A DNA stretch of 11,567 nt from an uncultured Bacteroides sp. (GTDB taxonomy: Bacteria; Bacteroidota; Bacteroidia; Bacteroidales; Bacteroidaceae). The stretch spans positions 1 to 11,567 of the forward strand of contig URDR01000087.1 of assembly GCA_900546645.1 (NCBI GenBank), read 5' to 3'. The notes under the pieces are model-generated. The model searched no databases and had not been told where the DNA came from. It saw only the letters and a list, made by a program, of their open reading frames with translations. The translations under genes and the position numbers were made by a program. Shown in pieces: positions 1 to 7,107 of the stretch (position 1 is its first letter; each line of letters opens with the position of its first letter).

Positions 1-551
1 ATAAGAAAACAGTTCAGTTGTATCCTAACGACTATCGTGCATACAACAACTTGGGTATGATGGCTTATGCTGCTGGTGATAAAGCTGCTGCTGAAAACTA
101 CTTTAAACAAGCTGCAAGCAAGAGCTCTAACGCTGCTGAAGTAAACACTAACCTTGGTCTTTGCGAATTGGTTAAGGGTAATGTTGCTAACGCAGAAACT
201 TACTTGAGCAAGTCAACAGGTGCAAACACTGCAAACGAAGCTTTGGGTAACTTGTATATCAAACAAGGTCAGTATGATCGTGCTGTTCAGGCATTTGGTG
301 ATACTAAGACAAACTCAGCTGCTTTGGCTCAGATTCTTGCAAAAGACTACAACAAAGCTAAAAATACGTTGAATGCAGTTAAGAATCCGGATGCTTACAC
401 TGACTATTTGATGGCTGTTGTAGGTGCTAGAACTAACAATGCAGACTTGGTTAAATCAAGCATGGCAAAAGTAGCTCAGAAAGATGCTGCTTTGGCTGCA
501 AGCGCTCAAAACGATCGTGAATTTGCTAAGTATGCAAACGAAATCAAATAA
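1..551 (+). CDS. TPR-repeat protein, C-terminal part (5' end outside window)
   Basis: The reading frame is open from base 3 (residues KKTVQLYPND...), so the gene begins before the window; the TTG at 18 is only an internal Leu codon. About 182 residues are visible. The first 100 or so form three helix-turn-helix units of TPR type: one around YRAYNNLGMMAYAAGD, then NTNLGLCELVKGN, then EALGNLYIKQGQYDRAV, with Gly/Ala/Tyr spacing typical of the 34-residue repeat. The C-terminal 80 residues are Ala-, Lys- and Asn-rich helices. TPR arrays mediate protein-protein contacts; in Bacteroidota such Ala-rich repeats often belong to large envelope proteins, but no signal peptide can be seen here, so location is inference. 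Codons favour GCT, GGT, AAC, TAC and GAA as in the fusA and rps genes downstream, suggesting high expression. A strong terminator follows at once. The exact family is not recognised. Confidence 0.85.
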   Translation, partial: KKTVQLYPNDYRAYNNLGMMAYAAGDKAAAENYFKQAASKSSNAAEVNTNLGLCELVKGNVANAETYLSKSTGANTANEALGNLYIKQGQYDRAVQAFGDTKTNSAALAQILAKDYNKAKNTLNAVKNPDAYTDYLMAVVGARTNNADLVKSSMAKVAQKDAALAASAQNDREFAKYANEIK

Positions 552-575
552 TTGATTTTTACTGAAAATACAGAG

Positions 576-605
576 AAGCCGGAGTTGTCTACTCCGGCTT
601 TTTTT
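576..605 (+). terminator. Intrinsic terminator after the TPR gene
   Basis: A perfect 10-bp stem, AAGCCGGAGT (576-585) with ACTCCGGCTT (591-600), encloses a 5-nt loop and runs into seven T residues (599-605). It begins 24 nt after the stop codon and separates the TPR gene from the MATE gene. Confidence 0.93.
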
Positions 606-623
606 GTCTTCGGTTCAGAGCAG

Positions 624-640
624 CTGTAGGCTTACTACAG
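624..640 (+). other. Small hairpin upstream of the MATE gene
   Basis: CTGTAG (624-629) and CTACAG (635-640) form a perfect 6-bp inverted repeat with a 5-nt loop. No T-run follows, so it is not a standard terminator. It lies about 50 nt before the MATE start, where an operator or leader structure could sit. A repeat this short can arise by chance. I could not find a convincing TAnnTTTG element in this 88-nt gap. Confidence 0.3.
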
Positions 641-693
641 TGGCTATTGTATGAAATAGACTTTTTGATTGTAAGGTATAAAAGCAAAATGAA

Positions 694-2031
694 ATGGACA
701 GACCAGTTACATATTCGAACAGGCAAATATGGCAAATAGCTTATCCTATTTTAATCAGTTTGATAATGGAACAGCTGATAGGTATGACAGATACAGCTTT
801 TATGGGCAGAGTGGGAGAAATAGAGTTGGGAGCTTCTGCTATAGCAGGAGTATATTATCTTGCTATTTTCATGCTTGGCTTTGGTTTCAGCGTGGGAGCC
901 CAAATATTGATAGCCCGGCGTAATGGAGAAGGTAACTATAAAATGATAGGTGGTATATTCTATCAGGGGCTTTACTTTTTGCTGTTCATGGCAGTTGTCA
1001 TGTTTGTATTATCTCACTTATTTTCTTCATCTGTTTTGGGAGAGCTTGTTGTATCTCCCCGTATCTGTGAGGCAGCAGTCAGTTATATAAACTGGCGTGT
1101 GTTTGGTTTCTTCTTTTCTTTTGCAGCCGTGATGTTTCGTGCATTTTTTGTAGGAACAACTCAAACCAAGACACTTACCTTGAATTCCGTTGTAATGGTT
1201 CTTTCCAATATTTTGTTTAACTATATATTGGTTTTTGGAAAATGGGGAATGCCGGCTCTTGGAATTGTCGGAGCAGCTATAGGTTCTTCTTTAGCTGAAT
1301 TAGTTTCTTTATTGTTTTTTATTCTTTATACATGGAAGCGGGTTGACTGTAAGAAGTATAACTTAAACCACTTGGTTCGTTTCAGGCTAGATGAGCTCCG
1401 CCATATAATGAAAGTCTCCCTATGGACCATGATACAGAATGCGATATCCATCAGTACTTGGTTCTTGTTTTTCATTTTTATAGAACACTTGGGAGAGCGC
1501 TCATTGGCAATAACGAATGTGGTACGCAATGTGTCAAGTATTCCCTTTATGATTATCATGGCATTTGCTTCCACATGCAGTTCGCTTATCAGTAATCAGA
1601 TAGGTGCAGGTGACGCTGTTCATATACGTGCCACCATTCATCAGCACATTCGGTTATGTTCTGCCATTGTCTGGCCTATTATTCTTTTGATAGCCTGTTT
1701 TCCAACGCCCATTCTGCATGTTTACACAGATCTGTCCGATTTGATAACAACTGCTGTTCCTACGCTTTGGGTACTTTGCGGAAGCTACTTATTACAAACA
1801 TCTGGATATATCTATTTCCAGTCCGTATCGGGTACGGGGAACACCCGCTCAGCCTTTTTCTTGGAATTGATAGCCTTGTCATGTTATCTGTTATACATCG
1901 TTGTGGTTATTTTGATTATGAAGCAAGATGTGGCAGTTTGTTGGGGAGCCGAATATGTTTATGCAGGTGTTATAGGGCTTTTGAGTTTTCTTTATATGCG
2001 GAAAGCAAGTTGGCAGAAGCAAGTAATCTGA
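694..2031 (+). CDS. MATE-family multidrug/toxin efflux transporter
   Basis: The 445-residue protein is a polytopic inner-membrane carrier with about twelve hydrophobic segments, the normal size for the MATE family. These exporters move cationic drugs, dyes or metabolites outward in exchange for Na+ or H+. The N-terminus (residues 15-60) has the MATE signature: Pro18 and Asp33 in the first helix, followed by a GRVGEIELGA turn. A second family feature is the VGAQILIARRNGEGN loop around residues 67-81, echoed in the second half by LISNQIGAGD, as expected from the duplicated six-helix halves. I chose the ATG at 694; an ATG at 689 is in another frame and soon stops. The upstream gene ends in a terminator, so this gene should have its own promoter. 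Substrate cannot be deduced; it is closer to NorM/DinF-like proteins than to Wzx/MurJ flippases. Confidence 0.93.
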   Translation: MDRPVTYSNRQIWQIAYPILISLIMEQLIGMTDTAFMGRVGEIELGASAIAGVYYLAIFMLGFGFSVGAQILIARRNGEGNYKMIGGIFYQGLYFLLFMAVVMFVLSHLFSSSVLGELVVSPRICEAAVSYINWRVFGFFFSFAAVMFRAFFVGTTQTKTLTLNSVVMVLSNILFNYILVFGKWGMPALGIVGAAIGSSLAELVSLLFFILYTWKRVDCKKYNLNHLVRFRLDELRHIMKVSLWTMIQNAISISTWFLFFIFIEHLGERSLAITNVVRNVSSIPFMIIMAFASTCSSLISNQIGAGDAVHIRATIHQHIRLCSAIVWPIILLIACFPTPILHVYTDLSDLITTAVPTLWVLCGSYLLQTSGYIYFQSVSGTGNTRSAFFLELIALSCYLLYIVVVILIMKQDVAVCWGAEYVYAGVIGLLSFLYMRKASWQKQVI

Positions 2032-2119
2032 TATAATCATGTCATTTCCTTGTTTTGGACGCCTGACTGTTTCAATATAAAAAAAAGGAAATAATGTAGT
2101 TAATACCAATAAAATTACG

Positions 2120-2127
2120 TATTTTCG
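2120..2127 (+). promoter_or_regulatory. Candidate Bacteroides-type promoter (-7) for the lipoprotein-yifB-ygjP genes
   Basis: TATTTTCG at 2120-2127 fits the Bacteroides -7 consensus TAnnTTTG except for one C in the TTTG part. It lies 17 nt before the ATG at 2145, which would give a very short A-rich leader (2128-2144). No good TTTG -33 box is seen about 20 nt upstream, so this is moderate support only. Confidence 0.4.
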
Positions 2128-2144
2128 CAAAAAAACAAAAAAGA

Positions 2145-3167
2145 ATGAAGAAACTTTACTCGTTGCTGGTTTTACTTTATCTTCTGTTTTGTTTTGACTC
2201 TTGCAAGCAAAAAGAAGCATTCGAACTCCGTGGCGAACTTACAGATTTATCTTTAGATACACTTTGGGTTGTATTCGACGACCCGGAAATTCGGCTTGAT
2301 ACTCTGTTTCCTCAAAGTGGAAAATTTACTTATACTTTTACCCCAGACACGCTGCAGTTATTTCGTTTAGTTGATACGAATGGAAACTACTTGCCTGTAT
2401 TTGCCGATAAAGGTTGGGAGGTAACGGTAAAAGGAAGCCTTGCATCACCTCAGGTAAAAGGAGAAGGACCTAATCGTGACTATCAGGAGTTTCTTAGCCG
2501 AGCAAAAACATTGCAGGGTGATTCAATCGCTCTTGCCCACTGGGCAGAAGAGTTTGTCAGGCAACATCCGTCATCATTCGCCTCTGCTTATGTAATCGAC
2601 CAGTATTTTGTACAGATACCTCAACCCGATGTAGAAAAAGTTCGTGGATTGATTAATCCCTTGCGGGGAGAAGTCAAAGACAGCCATCTGCTGAGCATGA
2701 TTCTGCAAACCATATCGCAGCGTAAAAGCGATAATGACACCGAGTACCTGAGTTATTTTTCCTGTAAAGATCGAAACGGAAAATACATCTCTTGGACAGG
2801 AAATAAAGAAAATTATATTCTGATTAATTTTTGGGCAAGCTGGGACAAGGGAAGCATGGCTGAGCGTGATTCGCTGATGAAGTCATGTCAGCGTTTGCCG
2901 AAAGAAAAGTTCCGTGTAGTTAATTTTTCATTAGACTATGAGAAAAAAGCGTGGTTGGACGCTTGTAAGAAAGATACAGATTTTTGGGTAGAAGTATGCG
3001 ATTATGCAGGATGGGAAAATTCGCTCATCAAGCAGCAGCGTATAGCTTGTATACCAGCCAACATATTGATAAGCCGGAACCGTAAGATTTTAGCAACAAA
3101 CCTTTATGGGGAGGAATTATATAATAAGGTGCTTCAACTTATAGATGAAGAGAAGGATAAAAAATAA
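2145..3167 (+). CDS. DUF4369/thioredoxin-fold lipoprotein lacking the CXXC active site
   Basis: Residues 1-20 are a lipoprotein signal: Lys-Lys, a Leu-rich core, then FDSC with Cys20 as the lipidated residue, so the 340-residue protein is envelope-anchored and probably periplasm-facing. Residues 25-105 resemble the DUF4369 beta-domain that precedes thioredoxin domains in many Bacteroides proteins (short strands with repeated DTL/FTYTF patterns). Residues 205-335 are a thioredoxin/TlpA/AhpC-like fold: YILINFWASW, then a helix, a RVVNFSLD strand and a putative cis-Pro at Pro304 (ACIPANILI). Where redox-active members have WCxxC, this one reads W233-D-K-G-S, so both cysteines are gone and classical disulfide reductase activity is unlikely. 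A binding or structural role is inferred. The stop is 6 nt before the yifB start, implying co-transcription. Confidence 0.88.
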   Translation: MKKLYSLLVLLYLLFCFDSCKQKEAFELRGELTDLSLDTLWVVFDDPEIRLDTLFPQSGKFTYTFTPDTLQLFRLVDTNGNYLPVFADKGWEVTVKGSLASPQVKGEGPNRDYQEFLSRAKTLQGDSIALAHWAEEFVRQHPSSFASAYVIDQYFVQIPQPDVEKVRGLINPLRGEVKDSHLLSMILQTISQRKSDNDTEYLSYFSCKDRNGKYISWTGNKENYILINFWASWDKGSMAERDSLMKSCQRLPKEKFRVVNFSLDYEKKAWLDACKKDTDFWVEVCDYAGWENSLIKQQRIACIPANILISRNRKILATNLYGEELYNKVLQLIDEEKDKK

Positions 3168-3173
3168 AATTAC

Positions 3174-4712
3174 ATGTTAGTCAAGCTATTTGGTGCCGCC
3201 GTACAAGGTATTGACGCTACCATTGTAACCATTGAGGTAAACAGTTCACGCGGCATTAAATTTTTTCTGGTAGGTTTGCCAGACTCTGCCGTAAAAGAAA
3301 GCCATGAGCGCATCATCTCAGCCTTGCAGGTTAACGGATATAAGTTTCCCACCTGCCAGCTGGTTATCAACATGGCTCCAGCCAACCTACGTAAAGAAGG
3401 GTCATCGTATGATTTACCTTTAGCCATCGGAATTCTTGCAGCCACAGGAACGGTGTCGTCCGAAAAACTGGGACGCTATTTGTTGATAGGAGAATTAGGA
3501 CTTGATGGCTCATTGCAAGCTATTCGTGGGGCGCTTCCTATCGCGATCGCTGCCCGTTCACAAGGTTTTGAAGGACTGATTCTTCCAAAGCAGAATGCAC
3601 GTGAAGCTGCGGTAGTCAATAACTTGTCGGTTTACGGGGTAGAAAATATAACCGAGGTGATTGATTTCTTCAATGGAGCAGGTCAGCTTACTCCCACAGA
3701 GGTTAATACGCGTGAAGAATTCTATCGTAACCAGGCTAACTTCCCCTTTGATTTTGCAGAAGTTAAGGGGCAGGAAAATGTAAAGCGGGCTTTGGAAGTT
3801 GCAGCTGCTGGTGGGCATAATATTCTTCTTGTTGGAGCTCCCGGAAGTGGAAAGTCAATGATGGCAAAGCGTTTGCCCGGTATTCTTCCTCCTCTCTCAC
3901 TTGGTGAAAGTTTGGAAACGACCAAAATACATTCAGTGGCAGGAAAGTTAGGAAAGGATGTTTCTTTGATCGCTGTCCGTCCGTTTCGTTCACCTCACCA
4001 TACCATTTCGCAAGTTGCTATGGTAGGAGGAGGGGCAAGTCCGCAGCCGGGAGAAATCAGTCTGGCTCATAACGGTGTCCTGTTTCTCGATGAGCTCCCT
4101 GAGTTCAACCGAAGTGTGCTTGAAGTGCTTCGTCAGCCTTTGGAAGACCGCCACATCACCATATCAAGAGCTCAATATACCCTTGATTATCCGGCAAGTT
4201 TCCAGCTTGTAGCTTCCATGAATCCATGTCCGTGCGGATATTATAATCATCCCACCCGTAATTGCGTTTGCAGTCCAGGTCAGGTGCAACGCTATTTGAA
4301 TCGTATATCCGGTCCATTGCTTGACCGTATTGATATTCAGGTAGAAATCGTTCCGGTTTCATTCGAAAAAATGTCGGAGCAGACCCAGGCTGAATCAAGT
4401 GCGGCTATCCGTGAGCGGGTGGTACGTGCTCGTCAGCTACAGACCGCCCGTTTTGCCTCTGTTCCCGGAGTTTATTGTAACGCTCAGATGACTTCTCGGC
4501 TGCTTAATCAGTATGCACGTCCAGATGATAAAGGCTTGGATTTACTTCGCAATGCCATGACGCGGCTGAATTTGTCTGCCCGTGCGTATGACCGTATATT
4601 GAGAGTTGCTCGGACGATAGCCGATCTGGAAGGAGTAGAGCAGATACAATCTTGGCATTTGGCAGAAGCCATAAGCTACCGGAATCTTGACAGAGAAAAT
4701 TGGGCAGGATGA
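3174..4712 (+). CDS. YifB/ComM-family Mg-chelatase-like AAA+ ATPase
   Basis: The 512-residue protein has the full length and order of the YifB/ComM family. Residues 1-170 are the ChlI-like N-terminal domain with a Lon-protease-like fold (GLPDSAVKESHERI, then INMAPANLRKEG). Residues 190-395 are the AAA+ module: Walker A GAPGSGKS at 221-228, the family motif FRSPHHT at 271-277, Walker B VLFLDELPEF at 302-311, four Cys at 352, 354, 364 and 366 in a possible metal-binding knot, and GPLLDRIDI at 380-388 with Arg385. Residues 410-505 form the C-terminal Mg-chelatase domain with the AYDRILRVART sensor-2 helix. In Vibrio and Haemophilus, ComM is a hexameric helicase promoting branch migration when transformed DNA is integrated. 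Despite the Pfam name it is not expected to chelate magnesium. The role in Bacteroides is inferred, since no other competence genes are in view. ATG 3174 follows the lipoprotein stop by 6 nt. Confidence 0.95.
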   Translation: MLVKLFGAAVQGIDATIVTIEVNSSRGIKFFLVGLPDSAVKESHERIISALQVNGYKFPTCQLVINMAPANLRKEGSSYDLPLAIGILAATGTVSSEKLGRYLLIGELGLDGSLQAIRGALPIAIAARSQGFEGLILPKQNAREAAVVNNLSVYGVENITEVIDFFNGAGQLTPTEVNTREEFYRNQANFPFDFAEVKGQENVKRALEVAAAGGHNILLVGAPGSGKSMMAKRLPGILPPLSLGESLETTKIHSVAGKLGKDVSLIAVRPFRSPHHTISQVAMVGGGASPQPGEISLAHNGVLFLDELPEFNRSVLEVLRQPLEDRHITISRAQYTLDYPASFQLVASMNPCPCGYYNHPTRNCVCSPGQVQRYLNRISGPLLDRIDIQVEIVPVSFEKMSEQTQAESSAAIRERVVRARQLQTARFASVPGVYCNAQMTSRLLNQYARPDDKGLDLLRNAMTRLNLSARAYDRILRVARTIADLEGVEQIQSWHLAEAISYRNLDRENWAG

Positions 4713-4787
4713 TTAGCGGAACACAGTCGGATGGGGTATGAAGGGCAAGAGCAGCAGAATAAAAAGATATAAAAGGAATGAAAGCTT

Positions 4788-5492
4788 ATGGCATCTAAAC
4801 GATTGGTAGCCGATAATGATTTTGGGCAGATTATCATACATACACGTCGGGGAGCACGGAATATAACCATGCGTGTAAAGCCCGATGGGTTGCATCTGAC
4901 TGTTCCTTCTCGCAGCTTATTGAAAAAGGTACTCGAAGTTTTACAGCCCTATCGTAAGCAGTTGTTGGAGCAGCTTGAGCAGATAGCCCCCAAGCCTGTC
5001 GATTTAAGTTTCCGTATTCATGCCGACTGCTTTCATCTTTCATTGGCATCCAGCAAGCTAAAACATTTTACCATTCGTAGGGAAGAGGAGGAAATGATTA
5101 TCTACTGTCCGGAAAATGTAGATTTCAAAAGAGAGGATGTGCAGAAACTAGTACGCAGTGCTATCCTTCGAGCCATGAAGAAGGCAGCAGAGACTTATCT
5201 TCCTCCGTTACTTTCCATGTGGGCAGAACGTTTTGGGCTGACTTATCGTAAAGTGCGTATCACCGGTGCCCGCTCCCGTTGGGGAAGTTGTTCGGCTGCG
5301 CGCACCATCAGCTTGTCGTGTTACTTAATGTTACTTCCGGCAAAGCTGATGGATTATGTTATTCTTCATGAACTTGCTCACACCAAAGAAATGAATCATG
5401 GTCCCCGATTTTGGGAGTTGCTTGATGGCATGACAGAAGGGAAAGCTTTACTTTTGCGCAAGGAACTGCGTGCCTATCGTACTTCATTTTGA
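4788..5492 (+). CDS. YgjP-like zinc metallopeptidase (DUF45/SprT-like)
   Basis: The 234-residue soluble protein belongs to the YgjP/DUF45 family of gluzincin-like metallopeptidases. The catalytic motif is HELAH at residues 194-198, inside YVILHELAHTKEMNHG; His194 and His198 would bind Zn2+ with Glu195 as general base, and His204 in NHGPRFW supplies the third ligand, as in WLM/SprT-like enzymes. The upstream SRWGSCS motif at 163-169 is the other family hallmark. Residues 1-110 form the beta-rich N-terminal part of the family. There is no signal peptide, so it should be cytosolic. Physiological substrates of YgjP-type proteins are poorly known; related SprT/Wss1 enzymes cut DNA-protein crosslinks. 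The gene starts 75 nt after yifB with no terminator between, so it is probably the last gene of the same transcript. No clear terminator follows. Confidence 0.9.
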   Translation: MASKRLVADNDFGQIIIHTRRGARNITMRVKPDGLHLTVPSRSLLKKVLEVLQPYRKQLLEQLEQIAPKPVDLSFRIHADCFHLSLASSKLKHFTIRREEEEMIIYCPENVDFKREDVQKLVRSAILRAMKKAAETYLPPLLSMWAERFGLTYRKVRITGARSRWGSCSAARTISLSCYLMLLPAKLMDYVILHELAHTKEMNHGPRFWELLDGMTEGKALLLRKELRAYRTSF

Positions 5493-5535
5493 GGACTTGT
5501 AACCTCAGGTCTAAAAAGTTCATTGGCTAAACCCC

Positions 5536-5567
5536 ATCAACTCATTAACTCATAAACTCATCAACTC
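5536..5567 (+). repeat. Four tandem 8-bp repeats (ATnAACTC)
   Basis: Four uninterrupted 8-mers occur at 5536, 5544, 5552 and 5560: ATCAACTC, ATTAACTC, ATAAACTC and ATCAACTC. They differ only at the third base. The array sits between the ygjP stop and the MFS promoter. Function is unknown. Confidence 0.8.
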
Positions 5568-5622
5568 AAACTGATATAAATCAAGAAATAAGTTTAGGTG
5601 TATATTGAGCACTTATTTGATG

Positions 5623-5630
5623 TACCTTTG
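5623..5630 (+). promoter_or_regulatory. Bacteroides -7 promoter element for the MFS gene
   Basis: TACCTTTG at 5623-5630 matches TAnnTTTG exactly. Transcription would start a few bases further on, around 5635-5640, leaving a leader of roughly 15 nt before ATG 5652. The -33 box is weak: TTG at 5605-5607 is a little too close, and TTTAG at 5593-5597 a little too far. The position argues against the upstream GTG at 5598 as a start codon. Confidence 0.65.
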
Positions 5631-5651
5631 CAGTCAGATAAGCAAAGAAAG

Positions 5652-6812
5652 ATGAAAAAGAGTTTATTAGCCCTTGCCTCCGGGACCTTGGGATTAGGTA
5701 TCGCGGAGTTCGTAATGATGGGAATCCTTCCCAATGTAGCTCATGATTTGGGGGTAAGCATCCCTACGGCCGGTCATTTGATTTCAGCCTATGCCATCGG
5801 GGTGTGTGTCGGTGCTCCTCTTACAGTGGTAGTAGCCCGGACCCGTCCGTTGAAACAAATCCTATTAGGTTTGGTAGCCATCTATATCTTTGGCAATGTA
5901 TGTGCCTCCTTATCGCCCAGTTATTGGATGCTATTGTTCATGCGTTTCGTGTCCGGACTTCCTCATGGCGCTTTCTTCGGTGCCGGTTCTATTGTTGCCG
6001 AGCGGGTAGCCGATAAGGGACGCGAATCACAAGCCGTATCACTGATGATAGCAGGCATGACCATTGCAAATTTGTTTGGAGTACCCTTTGGTACGATGCT
6101 GTGTAATTTAGTTTCGTGGCGTTTTCCTTTTGCCTTTAACGGTGTGTGGGGACTGTTTACCTTTTATCTGGTATGGAAGTGGGTGCCTTTTATACCGGCA
6201 CTTCCTGATACAGGCTTTAAAGGTCAGTTCCGTTTCTTGAAAAAACTGGCCCCTTGGCTGATTATATTAACTACCATGTTCGGTAACGGAGGGATTTTCT
6301 GCTGGTTTAGTTACGTTACTCCGCAGATGATGAACGAAGCCGGATTTTCTTCCTCCCATATGACGCTCATCATGATGTTTGCAGGTTTAGGCATGACCAT
6401 CGGCAATCTGGTGGGTGGCAGATGCGGCGATTTATATGGTCTTGCTCCGGTCGTTCGTTTTGCTCAGTACTTTATGATTTTGGCTCTGTTGGGAACGTTC
6501 TTTTTTGCCTCTGTTCCTTGGCTTTCGGTCTTGCTGATGTTTATCGGTACAGCCTGTCTTTTCGCTGTTTCTCCTGCGCAGCAGCTATTGCTGATTCAAA
6601 ATTCTCGGGGGAGCGAATTGATGGGGGCGGCTTGTGTGCAGGTGGCATTTAATATGGGGAATGCCATGGGAGCCTATCTGGGCGGGCTTCCGATTGAATA
6701 TGGTATGGGTTATCGTTATCCGTCGCTTGTAGGGGTATTCGTCGTGTTATTGGGATTGGCATCGGCTTCAGTTTATATTTGGCGGGAGCGAAAAATACAT
6801 GTTGCCGGATGA
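5652..6812 (+). CDS. MFS transporter, AraJ-like drug:H+ antiporter type
   Basis: This is a 386-residue inner-membrane protein with about twelve hydrophobic helices, the size of DHA1-type sugar or drug efflux proteins (AraJ/COG2814). Family features are an N-terminal GTLGLGIAEFVMMGILP helix, the RFVSGLPHGAFFGAGS segment (residues 98-113), a motif-C-like AGMTIANLFGVPFG (134-147), a motif-A-like GNLVGGRCGDLYG in the second half (251-263), and NMGNAMGAYLGG (334-345) in helix 11. The equivalent motif A between helices 2 and 3 (VVVARTRPLKQ) is degenerate. The frame is open back to a GTG at 5598, but the perfect -7 element lies inside that extension, so I place the start at ATG 5652 (MKKSLLALASG). 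Export of a small solute is the family role; the substrate is unknown. It appears monocistronic, with a hairpin terminator following. Confidence 0.92.
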   Translation: MKKSLLALASGTLGLGIAEFVMMGILPNVAHDLGVSIPTAGHLISAYAIGVCVGAPLTVVVARTRPLKQILLGLVAIYIFGNVCASLSPSYWMLLFMRFVSGLPHGAFFGAGSIVAERVADKGRESQAVSLMIAGMTIANLFGVPFGTMLCNLVSWRFPFAFNGVWGLFTFYLVWKWVPFIPALPDTGFKGQFRFLKKLAPWLIILTTMFGNGGIFCWFSYVTPQMMNEAGFSSSHMTLIMMFAGLGMTIGNLVGGRCGDLYGLAPVVRFAQYFMILALLGTFFFASVPWLSVLLMFIGTACLFAVSPAQQLLLIQNSRGSELMGAACVQVAFNMGNAMGAYLGGLPIEYGMGYRYPSLVGVFVVLLGLASASVYIWRERKIHVAG

Positions 6813-6830
6813 TGCTTCGGTGAAAGCGGG

Positions 6831-6875
6831 AAAAACGTCTTGATGTTTTTAAAAAAACATCGGGACGTTTTTTTT
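6831..6875 (+). terminator. Intrinsic terminator after the MFS gene, possibly bidirectional
   Basis: The core stem ACGTCTTGATGT (6834-6845) pairs with ACATCGGGACGT (6857-6868) along 12 bp including two G-U pairs. A/T tracts on both sides extend it. Eight T residues (6868-6875) follow. An A-run precedes the left arm, so the minus strand would also carry a T-run after the hairpin. It starts 18 nt after the MFS stop. Confidence 0.88.
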
Positions 6876-6895
6876 ATTCGTCTTCACGTTTCGGG

Positions 6896-6916
6896 AAAAA
6901 CGTTTAGGCGTTTTTT
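6896..6916 (+). terminator. Second terminator-like hairpin
   Basis: AAAAACG (6896-6902) pairs with CGTTTTT (6909-6915) around a 6-nt loop, and the right arm ends in six Ts. The stem has only two G-C pairs, so it is weak alone. It resembles the arm sequences of the hairpin 20 nt upstream and may be a backup terminator or a partial duplicate. Confidence 0.45.
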
Positions 6917-6923
6917 GAATGCG

Positions 6924-7041
6924 TCGTAACGATGCGGAAGAAACCCGGTTGTTATGTAGAGACTCCTCACTTATCATTTATAGAATCATTAATAACGACG
7001 GGGCTTGGTCGTTACTAACAGCTTGCTTTCGTCGTTACTAA
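6924..7041 (+). repeat. Cluster of TCGTTAC/GTAACGA-type repeats
   Basis: The 11-mer GTCGTTACTAA occurs exactly at 7008-7018 and 7031-7041, start to start 23 nt. An inverted copy with one mismatch, TTAATAACGAC (6989-6999), can pair with the first copy around an 8-nt loop. The related palindrome TCGTAACGA lies at 6924-6932. No gene is seen here; an operator, a repeat-element remnant or a structured RNA are all possible. Confidence 0.6.
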
Positions 7042-7107
7042 GACTCATCTGTATTTTTATATGCCTTTCTTCTCTCCCTCAAAAAATGTTTTTTCGAAAA
7101 TTGCCTG

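Noticed and set aside
1656..2036. 126-codon plus-strand frame overlapping the MATE gene
   Set aside because: It lies wholly over the MATE reading frame, is Cys/Tyr/Arg-rich without family features, and has no independent start signals.
2044..2092. ATTTCCTT...AAGGAAAT inverted repeat after the MATE gene as a terminator
   Set aside because: Eight A/T-rich pairs around a 33-nt loop and no T-run after the right arm; too weak to call a terminator.
3170..3993. Minus-strand frames opposite yifB
   Set aside because: The plus strand encodes clear YifB domains throughout, and the antisense products look compositionally random.
5536..5567. CRISPR array
   Set aside because: Repeat units are 8 bp with no spacers and no cas genes nearby; it is a simple tandem repeat.
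5598..5651. GTG start and 18-residue N-terminal extension of the MFS protein
   Set aside because: An exact -7 promoter element lies within it, the extension is not transporter-like, and ATG 5652 gives a normal family N-terminus.
7081..7100. AAAAAATGTTTTTT and TTTTCGAAAA palindromes
   Set aside because: They are low-complexity A/T runs in an A/T-rich gap, expected by chance and lacking context.
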